From NCBI GenBank assembly GCA_036346355.1, contig CM070576.1:17777558-17841557 (forward strand): a stretch of DNA of 64,000 bases, given 5' to 3'. This DNA comes from Rhipidocladum racemiflorum. Its lineage: Eukaryota > Streptophyta > Magnoliopsida > Poales > Poaceae. Numbering within the stretch: position 1 is the stretch's first letter; each line of letters begins with the position of its first letter. The notes under the pieces are model-generated. The model saw only the letters and a list, made by a program, of their open reading frames with translations. It made no database searches and was not told where the DNA came from. Made by a program: the position numbers and the translations under genes. Below are positions 10,473 through 20,327 of this stretch, piece by piece.

Positions 10473-11180
10473 TCTTCTTTTTTCTTTAGTTCATGCAAAA
10501 ACCTGTAAAAAACAATCTTTTGGTCTAATGAGCAAAATTATGAATGTCGCACCTTGCCTACTTTGCTCCTGATGCGTGCCTGCTCGAAATCGGCCCTGTA
10601 GAGAAAAGACCAGGTTCCTGCATAGGGGCATATAATACGAACACGAGCAACCAGGTGAAAAAGATAGTACGCGAGTAAAGAGTCCCTAGCCAAAAAGGAT
10701 GGAATGTCTTTATCGCACGGAGCCCCCGCCATGGATAAAGGTCGTGCCCCTAATGTTGCGAGCACAAGTTTGTCCATGGGAGAGCTGAGGGAATCTTTGA
10801 GCGTAACGCATTTTTGAACGATCTAAAAGGTCGCTTGAGTCGAGGAAGAGATGCACGCGAGCATTGTTACGCTCATAGAGCAGACGGGCTTAGGCCGACA
10901 ATACGTAGGGTCACCATACCCGAGTAGGTGCTGAACCGGGCTTTAGGAAATGCTCACGACCGACCACACATACAACGAAGAGCTACTGCGGAAAGTGATC
11001 GGATGGGCGAGCTTCCGGCCGGTGCCCAAGGGGAATGGTGTGTACGTATTCGTCGGTTAAGCTCGCCCGCAGTGCCGGTAGTCGACGATGCTCGTTTCGT
11101 AAAGCGAGGACAAAGTCGGAAGTAGGAGGGAAAATAACTTATCGTATGAAACGCAAAGGTCGTGAGATAGAGATATGTGT
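10473..11180 (-). other. Non-coding spacer between the two Tat gene sets
   Basis: About 700 bp between the 3' end of the plus-strand aORF and the 3' end of minus-strand pol. It is the convergent-transcript gap. No recognisable protein was seen; it probably contains the terminators of both units. Confidence 0.5.
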
Positions 11181-12290
11181 CTAAACATAGAATTTACGTA
11201 GTTGGTCGATGTTCCAGGTGCTGGCGAGCTCCCGACCATCTTCCATCGCGAGGCGAACAGCCCCCGGGCGTGCTGTAGATACGACCGTGTAGGGTCCCTC
11301 CCACCTCGGGGTCAGCTTATTGGCTTTTGACAAGTCTTGAACTCTTCGTAAGACCATGTCACCAACTTACAGGGCCCTTGGTCAGACTGACTTGGCCGCG
11401 TGCCTACAAAGAGCTTGTAGGTAAACCGCGGACCGGAGCAGCGCCCGTTCGCGTGTTGCTTCGACGAGGTCCAGGTCGATGAGGCGCTCGACTTCCTGAT
11501 CGATGGAATCGATCAGTTGCACCCTTGGGGAACCCAGCACAATTTCAGCAGGCAAAATGGCTTCCGCACCATAGACGAGTTGGAAAGGCGTTTCGCCTGT
11601 GGCCCGACTTGTCGTGGTGCGGACGGACCAAAGAACGGCTGGAAGCTCGTCCACCCACTGCAGTCTGTGCCGGTTGAGGCTCTCAAAAACCCTCTTTTTT
11701 ATGCCCTGAACTAACTGCCCATTTGCTCATTCGGCTGCTCCATTGCTCTGTGGATGTGCCACAGAGGCGAAGCAGACCTTGGTCCCGACTTCCTCGCAGT
11801 AACTTTGGAACAATTCACTGGTGAATTGGGTCCCATTGTCTGTGATCAGACGGTTGGGTATCCCGAATCGAGTTATTATGTTGCTGCGGAGGAACTTCTT
11901 GGCCACCTGGGCCGAGATGGTCGATACGGGCTCGGCCTCTATCCACTTGGTGAAAGTGTCGATGGCCACGAGCAAGTATTTGCAGCCTTTCTGACCTCGG
12001 GGGAAAGGTCCGAGGACGTCGAGTCCCCAGGCCGAGAACGGCCACGAGAGCGGTATGGTTTGCAGGGCATAGGCCGGCTGACGGATTTTGCGAGCATGAA
12101 ACTGGCATGCTCGACAGGTTGTTACGATCGACCGTGCATCCGCCAATGCCGTAGGCCAGTAGTATCCCAACCGGAAGGCCTTGCTTACAAGCGTTCGGAA
12201 CGACGAGTGAGCACCGCACATTCCTTCATGGATGTCACGAAGAAGGTACTGGCCTTCCTCCTGAGAGACGCACTTGGAAAGGATTTCTAA
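11181..12290 (-). pseudogene. Tat integrase
   Basis: The integrase inserts the cDNA into host DNA. On the minus strand, in order: FRLGYYWPT, zinc-finger CRACQFH, the catalytic core with the first Asp in GLDVLGPFPRG, the second Asp in LITDNGTQFTS and the Glu in HPQSNGAAE. A TGA replaces the expected Arg codon right after that Glu (CGA to TGA), followed by GQLVQGIKKRV and WVDELPAVLWS, TPFQLVYGAEAILP. The C-terminal region reads TPRWEGPYTVV and STWNIDQLRKFYV, ending at 11181. At least one frameshift lies near 12220-12400. It lacks a chromodomain, as expected outside chromoviruses. Confidence 0.88.
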
Positions 12291-12489
12291 TGCGCCTTTT
12301 CGGTATAGGTCGCCGATCGGTTTGTCTTGAGAAGATCGCCTTGTTAGCCGGAACGCTCGGCTTCTTCCTCGGGCAATGTCCCATGCGCAAGGTATTGACG
12401 AATGGCGTCATCCAACTTGCACTTTGCTCGAGGAAGGAGACCCTACCGTCGACCTCGATGCCTCCTCTGCGGAGGGAATGGAGGGCTTG

Positions 12490-12902
12490 TATAGGTGCTT
12501 TCGATGAGCACCCCGTGAAGCGGTAGTTTGAGAGGAACCGACCTTAGACATTTGGTCGGCCAGGGAATTGTCCTTCCTGGGGATGTAGATTACTTCGAAA
12601 TTCTTGAAGTATTTCTCCATCTTCCTTACTTCGACCAGGTAAAGCGCCATTGAGGTATCGGAACACTGATACTCCTTGTTGACCTGGTTCACGACCAACT
12701 GTGAATCGCCCATCACAGCGAGCCGTTGGACTCCTAGCGATTTACACGCTCGAAGTTCGGCCAAGAGACCTTCGTACTCTGCCGCGTTGTTGGTAGCGGC
12801 GAAATGTAGTTGGATGGCGTACCGGATTTGTTCTCCGTCCGGGGAGACCGAAACGACGCCAGCCCTCGAGCGCTCGTACGCTCGGGATCCGTCGAAATAC
12901 AA
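12490..12902 (-). pseudogene. Second (archaeal-type) RNase H of the Tat element
   Basis: Reading MYFDGSRAYERSRAGV at the start, then TNNAAEYEGLLAEL, VMGDSQLVVNQV and RKDNSLADQMSKV. These give the Asp-Glu-Asp-Asp set of an RNase H fold, in a domain extra to the one following RT. A duplicated RNase H of this type is a known mark of the Tat lineage. It sits between RT-RNase H and integrase, in a frame shifted from the RT ORF (overlap 12742-12902). Confidence 0.87.
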
Positions 12903-12984
12903 GGTCCAACGGTTTTCCTTTGACCCAGTGGTTTCTTACCGGAGGTGCCGAGCCGACCATTACGCCGCCAAGTCGGCGAACTTG

Positions 12985-14202
12985 TGATTTGATCGCCGTG
13001 CGGGCCGAAAATATTATCTTGAATTCAGCGAGTTCCATGGCCCACTTGGCTATGCGACCACTAGCGTCCTGGTTTTTCAGGATTTCTCTGAGCGGAAGGC
13101 TGGTCGGTACCACGATCTTGTGTGCTTGAAAGTAGTGGCGCAGCTTCCTGGAGGCCATCAACAATGAGTACAATAGTTTCTGGACCTCGGGGTAACGCTC
13201 CTTTGGTCTGTGAAGTACTTCACTGACATAATAAATAGGTCGTTGGAAACCATCTCTCTCCACCGCTAACACTGCGCTCACAGCCTGTGGGGTTGCCGCC
13301 AGATATAGTAGCAATTCTTCCCCTGTTGCAGGTGTGACGAGGACGGGTGGTTTGGAAATGTACTGTTTCAGCTCTTTGAACGAGTGATCAGCTTCCTCCG
13401 TCCATGTGAAGCCATCGTGTTTGCGGAGGGCTTTAAAAAAAGGTAATCCTCGCTCCCCCAGCTGGGAAATGAACCAGCTTAAGGCAGCCATTCTCCCAGT
13501 CAGAGCTTGCACTTCCTTTACGCACGTGGGCGGCCTCATATTCTCAATGGCCTCGATCTTCTCTGGGTTTGCCCCAACGCCTTGTGGTCCGACCATGTAG
13601 CCGAGCACCTTGCCAGCTTTCACACCGAACACGCATTTTTTTGGATTTAACTTTATTTGATGCTTATTGAGGTTACGAAATGTTTCTTCCAAGTCAGCAA
13701 CGTGACCCGAGACGCTCTCGCTTTTTACTACTATGTCGTCAACATAGACCTCCAAATTTCGACCTACTTGGTCCGCGAAGGTTTTCTGCATGAGGCGCTG
13801 AAAGGTTGCTCCCACATTTCTCAGACCGAAAGACATGGTCGTATAGCAGAAAGTACCGAACGGGGTGATGAAGGAGGTCTTTTCTTCGTCTTCACGTGAT
13901 AGGCTGATCTGATGATAGCCCGAATAAGCGTCTAGGAAGCTCATGGCTTGTGATCCCGCCGTTGCGTCGACCAATTGGTCTATGCGAGGCAGCGGGTAGT
14001 TGTCCTTCGGACACGCCGCGTTCAGGCCCGTGTGGTCAACGCACATGCGCCACTTGCCCCCTTTCTTTTTGACTAAGGTCGGATTGTCCAGCCATTCAGA
14101 GTGTTCGACCTCCCTGATGAAGCCAGCCTTCAGGAGTTTGTCGAGCTCCTCCCGGATGATCGCCTGTTTTTTTGAGGAAAAACGTCTAAGTTTCTGTCGC
14201 AC
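12985..14202 (-). pseudogene. Tat reverse transcriptase and first RNase H
   Basis: A long open stretch on the minus strand. Near the start are LLKAGFIREV, GKWRMCVDHTGLN and DNYPLPRIDQLV; the core has FLDAYSGYHQI, FITPFGTFCYTTMSFGL and the catalytic YVDDIVVKS near 13735; then LNPKKCVFGV, GYMVGPQGV and LTGRMAALSWFI. The RNase H part has LLLYLAATPQAVSAVL and RPIYYVSEVL, ending near ELAEFKIIFSAR. The active-site residues of RT are intact. Upstream frame breaks separate it from protease, and the reading frame is lost again at its 3' end, near 12985. Confidence 0.92.
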
Positions 14203-14327
14203 TGGTTTTTTGTCGTCGAATCGCTAGCTTTGTGCTCGATCACCTCCCTAGGGACCCCGGGCATGTCGGATGGTTCCCAGGCGAACGCATCCGAGCTTGC
14301 TCGGAGGAAGGTGATGAGCTCGAGTTC

Positions 14328-16832
14328 CTATTTGGGATCTAAGGAAGATCCCAAATGTACGACCTTGGCAGGTTCTGACTCGCTGAGCGGAACAGCCTTG
14401 GTCTCTCCTCCAGGTTGGAGGGCAAGTTTAGGCCGAGAGTGCTTCAGCTCTTGGTTGGGGCCACGAGTGGGTAACTGGCCGATCATATCCAACGCCCTTT
14501 CGTCGCAATTCAGCGCGGACTTGTGGTTCCCCCTTACGGTTATGACCCCGTTTGGCCCGGGGACTTTCAGGCACTGATATGCGTGATGCGATGCGGCCAT
14601 GAACTTGGCCAAAGCTGGCCTGCCGAGGATGGCGTTGTAGGCCGATTCGAAGTCTACCACCTCGAAGGTGATCAGCTCCATTCTGAAGTTACTCGGGCCG
14701 CCGAAGGTCACAGGCAGAACAACCTGCCCCAGAGGCTTGATCGAGGTGCCCGGGACTATCCCGAAGAAGGGTACAGCTATGCTTTTAATCTTGGAGTGAG
14801 GAATCTGCATCTCGTCCAAAACCTTAGCTGAGATCAGGTCCAAGGAGCTCCGGGAGTCTATAAGGACCCGACCCACGACAATGTTGCTGATGGTGGGGCT
14901 TACGACCATCGGAAGCTTCTGTGGTTTGGTCATTCCGAGGGGACAGTCGTCCTTCGAGAAAGTGAGAGACAGCTCGGACCATTTGAGTTGCTGCACTGGA
15001 GGCTTACCCTGGGTGACATGGTGTACTTCCCTCGCAGCGTCCTTTAAATCCCGGCGAGACTTGTAGGCGGAGGAACCCCCAAAGATAACCGCAATGTGGT
15101 TCTGCTGTTCTTGATATTCCATGTCTTCTTCGTTTTCTTCGACAGGTTGCTTGCCTTTGCCATTCTCGCCCTGTTCTGGGAGCGACGGCATGGGACCCCT
15201 GCCGTTGTAAAACTGCTCCAGGCGGTAAGACCACGTTCGGCAATTCCGTAGGTCATGCCCGTGTGCCTGGTGAAGCGGACAGTAGAGGTCGCCCTGTCGA
15301 TCCACTTGGTCGCCTCGATCACGGGGCCTGTGCAGCTGGCCTCTTCCCCAAGCATTAAACCCCCGGCGCTGCGGCTGGGTTGTTCGAGGTTGTTGCTGTT
15401 CGACTGCGGCCACCATGCCCGGTGGGAGCTGTTTTTTCTTCTTCTTCTTGATCTTCTTATCCACGGAGTTCGAGCCCTTTTTGCTAGCGGAGGTTTCTAA
15501 CCCGGGCTGAGGTGGCAGCTTTCCTTCATCTAGCATTTTCTTCCATTGGACGGCCTCATCTGCGTTGGCGTATCGGTCGGCCATTCGGAAGAGCTCGTTT
15601 GCCGTTAGATCCGGATGGATCTCCAAATCCTGCGTGAAGTGCACATCTCGTACCCCGAACTTGAAAGCCCGGATGACAGCTTCGTCCGATATGTTCGGGA
15701 TCGAGTTCCGGACTTGCATGAATCTCTGGACGAACTGTCGCAGAGTTTCCTCATCCGTCTGTATTAAGCGCTCAAGGTCGCGCTCCTTTCCCGGGCGAAT
15801 ATAACAGCTCTGAAAATTTGCTCGAAGCGCGGCGCTGAGCTAGCCCTAGGATCGTATGGACCCCTCCTTTTGGTTGAAAAGCCACGTACGAGCAGCTCCG
15901 TCTAAGACCGTTGGCAGATAATTCACCATTACCCCTTCATCGCCTCCGGCGGCCAGGATGGCGGTGGTATATATCGAGAGGAACTCGTCCGGGTTCTAGG
16001 TCCCGTTGAATCTCTCGATGTGGCCGGGCTTGAACCTGTTCGGCCATGCGACACTCCGGAGAGAGCTCGTGAAAGCTTGGCAGCCGAAGCTCGGGGTTTC
16101 GCGGCGGGAACCTCGACCATAATGGTCCCCACGTGTGTCTTCCGCCCAACGTCCCGCACGTGGGACGAACCGAGAGAAGACCTCGCGCGAAGGTCGTGCT
16201 GATGACCGTTCGGTCGTGGAGCGTTCAGAACGCTCGTAGTCCGGACGGTTGTAGGTATGTCGCCCCGAGGTTGCTCGGGAGCTATTCCGAGGCCTCTCCC
16301 GGACCAGGTTTGTGGCCTGGGGCGATCTCCGAGCATGGCTCCGAGATTCATCTTTGTGCGAGCGCATGGGGGAGCGTCTGTGATGGTCCCGGGAAACACT
16401 CCGGGCATCCCGGTCGTGGGGAGAATTCGAGACTTTCAGCTCGGCGGCAAGCCTCTCTAGATCTTTGGCCACGACTTTGCCCACGGCCTCTAAGTCCACT
16501 TGTTCGGGGAAGCTACGAAGGTCGCGCACGACCGCCGCCAAGGCCTGCAACCGTTCTCGGTTCTGGCGAACAGGCGGCGGCGAGCTTCGGCGGCGTTCTG
16601 GGACGCGATTGGGGGTTCGTTACTCGCGAGAGTCTCTTTCTCCGGACACTCGCCTCTCTTTCGCTTGGCGGCGTATGCTCGCAAGGGTCTTTCCCAAAGA
16701 CGTCTCCAGGTGGAGTCTGGCCGCCTCATAATGGTCGCGTTTAGCGGCGTTCGAGGATCGAACCTCGGGCTCGGCACGGCTCCCAGCCATGTTGACGTGA
16801 TGAGAGTGGGATGAACGTGATGGAGACATCAT
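14328..16832 (-). pseudogene. Tat gag and protease
   Basis: Gag starts at an ATG near 16832 (MMSPSRSSH). The same frame continues through an Arg-rich region and WPNRFKPGHIERFNG, with in-frame stops near 16622 and 15998, and a frameshift near 15800. From 15719 the frame is open: FVQRFMQVRNSIPN, DLEIHPDLTANELF, a Lys run, and a zinc-knuckle-like CPLHQAHGHDLRNC near 15260. The protease follows with VVGRVLIDSRSSLDLIS, where the usual Gly of the Asp-x-Gly site is replaced, then ITFEVVDFESAYNAILGRP. The order and spacing are normal for Tat. The protease change plus the stops indicate a dead copy. Confidence 0.85.
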
Positions 16833-17148
16833 CTTGTCCCCTTGAGACGCAGTCTCTCGATCGAACTCCAGATCGTCTGGTATATCCAGGCCATCGTAGA
16901 GTCCATCATAGTCATCCTCGTGGTCTCCAAGGGTAATGTCTGGAGAACGGAGGACCTATCCTCGCATTCTTGGGTCCGGGGAAAGGCTCTTGGACTCGGT
17001 GTGACTGATAGGATCGGTCACACTGGCCACGCCGTCGCCGGCGTAGTACATGTCATCGTCTTCAACATCGTCGAAGGCGCAGAGGTTCCTAGTATCCCCC
17101 GAGTTCGGCATCCTCGAGGATGTCGATATGTACGGGAATCAAACTGTC

Positions 17149-17167
17149 GTCCCCACGGACGGCGCCA
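17149..17167 (-). promoter_or_regulatory. Tat primer binding site
   Basis: On the minus strand TGGCGCCGTCCGTGGGGAC starts two bases after the 5' LTR end (17170). TGGCGCCG... sites next to the 5' LTR are common in plant Tat elements. It fixes the element's orientation. Confidence 0.85.
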
Positions 17168-17169
17168 GC

Positions 17170-17791
17170 TGTCGACGATCGGAGAACGGGCTCCCGTCGA
17201 GCTTACTTGTTGAATGGGGGATCAACAGAGCCCCGTCGTATGGACCGAGGAGATCGTCCGAGCGATGCCGGGTCGGAAGAAGAGGGACGCGGTGTTTATC
17301 CTGGTTCGGGCCTCTCACTACCGAGATAACAACCCTACTCCAGTGTATTGTGTTCTATATCGGGCGTCACCTCCCCTGTTATAGATCTTCAGGGGGGTTT
17401 AAATACTACACCTAGAGATACATAGAAGGTAACTACCCCCTGGAATTACTCCACGCAATCATACTCGCGATCTGCCGCCCTTGATCTGCGCGGTATTTGA
17501 ATTTCGGGTATGATTTCCCTTGATCCCCGGGCTGATTGGTTGCCACCTTCCTTCCTCGTAGCATTGACCGAGTCCACCGACCAAGTACCTGAGTATGACG
17601 TGATCTTTTACGAGCATGCTTGCTCGTGGTCATTTTTGGAATGGTCGTGAGCAAAGGGGCGGACATGTATGCTCGGGAGGTATGATGCTCGTTTCGTATT
17701 CCGGAGCATCCTCTGTTGGCCTCGTATGGTCGGCGGGCTCATAATCTTCCGGGGGTACCGTGGTCTTTTGCCAGATAGTCAATCCCCGACA
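17170..17791 (-). repeat. 5' LTR of the Tat element
   Basis: 622 bp, on the minus strand TGTCGGGGATTGAC...GATCGTCGACA, with TATA box TATTTAAA at 17398-17405. It carries a 17-bp segment near 17567 that is missing from the other LTR, otherwise mostly transition differences. AGAGT follows at 17792. Confidence 0.93.
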
Positions 17792-19377
17792 AGAGTGTTT
17801 ACCCTTTCTGTCGTAGAACGGGTAGTTGACTGGAGTCAAATAGAAGAGTTTGGTGGTGGATTTTCCTTCGGAGGTTCTTTATCGTTCTGTGGTCGGTCTT
17901 GGTTGGTTTTCTTGGTTTTAGTTGATGAAAACCTAAAGAAAAGTGTTTGGTATTTGTTTTTCGCGGATAGTTCCGTATGCGGTGTGTGGTTTTGTCTTCC
18001 TTGGTTGAAGACGAAGAAGAGGAGTCTAGTGTTGCGCTTCTTTTGGGCGTCGTTCCACTTTTGATGTTTAGTTTGTTAATTGCTTTATGGGGAAGAAGCA
18101 TTCAATTTATTTCTGTGTTTGTCTTTCTCCGAGGTTAAAGGAGTTATTGAGGTGCTATGCCAGACCTGGTTGTCAGGGCTGAAGTTCTGTGGCTTTGTAG
18201 GAGTAAGTGGTGTTTGATTTCGTCATTTTTCTGGTTTGAGAAATCATCTTTGAAAACCCTTCTTATTTCGTGAAGTTTGGAGTTTGGTGTTAAGGTTTTA
18301 TTTGAAAAAGATTACTAAATCGCTTGGTTCCCTTTTAAGAAAATTGTCTTTCAACCATTTTCCTCTATGGGAGCCTTTGAGATTGAAAAGTGTTTTGGAG
18401 AGTTCCTTTTGCATGACCAAGTTTGGGTTTGTCTCATTGCAATTTTGAGAGTCAAGTTTCCTTACGAATTTTGGGATGAGCTTTAAAACTAAAATGCTGC
18501 AAACAAAGAAAGTAGTCTTTTGACTGAAATCGTTTGTCCCGAGTAAGAATTGTTGTTTAGCATGTTATGTAGCATGTACCAATGTGGTTTATGGGATGAC
18601 TTATTGTTAAGTTAAATTGTGAGTTGAAACGATTCAATGCGGTTGTTACCTCTAGCTTGAAATTAAATAGACTACTAGTGTTGTAGTTTGCTCTTAGCGA
18701 AAATGATTAAATGTGTTAATGTATATGCTTAGAATCTGTTGCTTTGTTATAAAAAATGCTTATGACCCCCGACTATGTTTAAAGTTTTAAACCCTGATGC
18801 ATAGTTGAAACATTAAGATGATGTAGACTGCTGTTATTGTTAAAGAAACTTTGCTGGTTGTTTAAAGATGCTCTAATCTAATGGATTAATAGAGAAATTT
18901 AATCGTGTTGCCTAGTGACTTTAAATTTGGAAGTTGATTAGAGTTGCTATTTACGTTGTTGCAAACTACTAGTATATTTGGAAGTATGCAGTTGTGTCTC
19001 TACAATGCTAGTATTGATATCAATTGAGAAGACATAAGACTTATTGCTAATAATGTTGTTAAAGGCAGTGTTAATGCTAGTATTCAATCTATTTTAAATA
19101 GTGGGAGTATGTTGTGTGGTGGTAATTTTGTTATCACCTTTGTATAGGGTAGCTAAAAGTAATGTTGTTGGTTGATGATTATGCCCTTTTGTTGTTATTG
19201 ATGACAGTGGTGGTAACTGTTTAGATTACTCGTTGGAAAACCATGGTTAAAATAGAGGAAAATTTTAACATGTTGCGATGGAGTGAGCTTTGGATAATTA
19301 ACATGATAAATGATCTTATCCTTAATGAAAGTATAACTTAGAGTCTCACTTACGAATTCTTCTCCTTAATGAAAGTA
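17792..19377 (+). mobile_element. A1 internal region, right part, truncated
   Basis: Continues the leader cut at 6326 after one copy of AGAGT; an uninterrupted homologue is at 20743 onward. It is non-coding, with the family A marker block (GAAGACGAAGAAGAGG near 18009) and a 3' part homologous to 20340-22100. It ends abruptly at 19377, where a mid-LTR sequence of A2 begins. A repeated 15-mer (CCTTAATGAAAGTAT) sits on both sides of a 26-bp stretch at the junction. Confidence 0.78.
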
Positions 19378-20310
19378 TCACTTGCCATGCTTTAATGATT
19401 GCCAATGATATGATGAGTATGCTTATTATGTTATGATACCATGTGTTAATGTACAAGTTAATTATGATGTTGGCATGTTTGCATACATGGCCCGGGCGGT
19501 GAGAAAGTCATAACTAGTCCGGGGAAGGTCGGTGAGAAAGTTATGACTATTCCGGAGAGCCAATGAGTAAGTCCTACATCGTGATTCCATCCACCGCGGT
19601 GTTTGGAAGCGAGGAGTAGGCACCCTCCAACTTCGGGATGGAAGGGGGGGAGAGGGTGCACACCGACGGGTGTGTACTCAACCATACCGGTATGAGTTTC
19701 CAAGGATACATGAGCATCGCATCGCATTGCATACATAATGATGATGATAATGATATGTGATCATGAATGAGATGATGGATATGATGTGAGTTGTTGTAGC
19801 CATGTAAGTATTCTTTTGTACCATTGCAATATACTTGTTGAGCGTTGAACTCACGCTTGTGCTTTCTTGTTGTTTTTAGGTACCATGAGACCGGTATGAG
19901 GGAAAAGGGAATAGTCACACCTCTACACGTAGCTTCACTCAATTGTTCCCACAGTCATTCAATTGGGTCTTTATAATAAATTAAGTGTGATGCCTATTGT
20001 TTTATGGTTTAGCTTTGCAAGTTGAGAGTCTTATTGTTCGTTTGGGCTCATGGAGACATTTAATGCTTGGAATTAGACTTATTTTGTTGTCATGCCTTTA
20101 ATTATTGCTATTTTAGATGCCTCTCATATTGCCATATATTGCTATGCTTTTGTTGCTCCTTCAATTCATGTTAAAACAAAGGAGATGCTGCCGAAATTTC
20201 GGTTTTTAGCATTTGCTCCTTTGCTGTAATTTACTTGTAATTGTGGTATTTAGAGATTGCTTAGTCTATGTTTGGTAGCATTCGGGCATATTAAATGCCG
20301 GGGTGTTACA
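19378..20310 (+). repeat. Truncated 5' LTR of A2
   Basis: Matches the last 930 bp or so of the family A LTR (compare 44289-45231). It contains the hairpin cluster (19496-19700), the stem-loop at 19839-19853 and the terminal hairpin CAAAGGAG...CTCCTTTG at 20177-20223, ending GGGGTGTTACA. The first 1.2 kb are missing. Confidence 0.88.
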
Positions 20311-20312
20311 GT

Positions 20313-20327
20313 TGGTATCAGAGCGGG
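20313..20327 (+). promoter_or_regulatory. Primer binding site of A2
   Basis: TGGTATCAGAGCGGG, two bases after the LTR end. It is an exact match to the usual plant initiator tRNA-Met primer site. Confidence 0.9.

Larger units (their letters stand above)
6327..17791 (-). mobile_element. Complete Tat-lineage Ty3/gypsy retrotransposon
   Basis: An 11.5 kb element read on the minus strand: 5' LTR 17170-17791, primer site 17149-17167, gag-protease, RT-RNase H, second RNase H, integrase, then an opposite-strand extra gene, polypurine tract and 3' LTR 6327-6930. A perfect 5-bp target duplication AGAGT flanks it (6322-6326 and 17792-17796). A second, archaeal-type RNase H and an extra ORF between pol and the 3' LTR are known marks of the Tat lineage. 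The coding regions carry stops and frameshifts, several of C-to-T type, so this copy is inactive. The two LTRs differ mainly by transitions plus a 17-bp indel near 17567. It is inserted in the leader of A1. Confidence 0.93.

Noticed and set aside
18085..18300. Possible captured host exon in the A1 internal region
   Set aside because: The same sequence recurs in A2, A3 and A5 with changed frames; no splice-flanked open frame is kept.
20313..20327. tRNA-like match
   Set aside because: It is a primer binding site complementary to a tRNA 3' end; no tRNA gene surrounds it.
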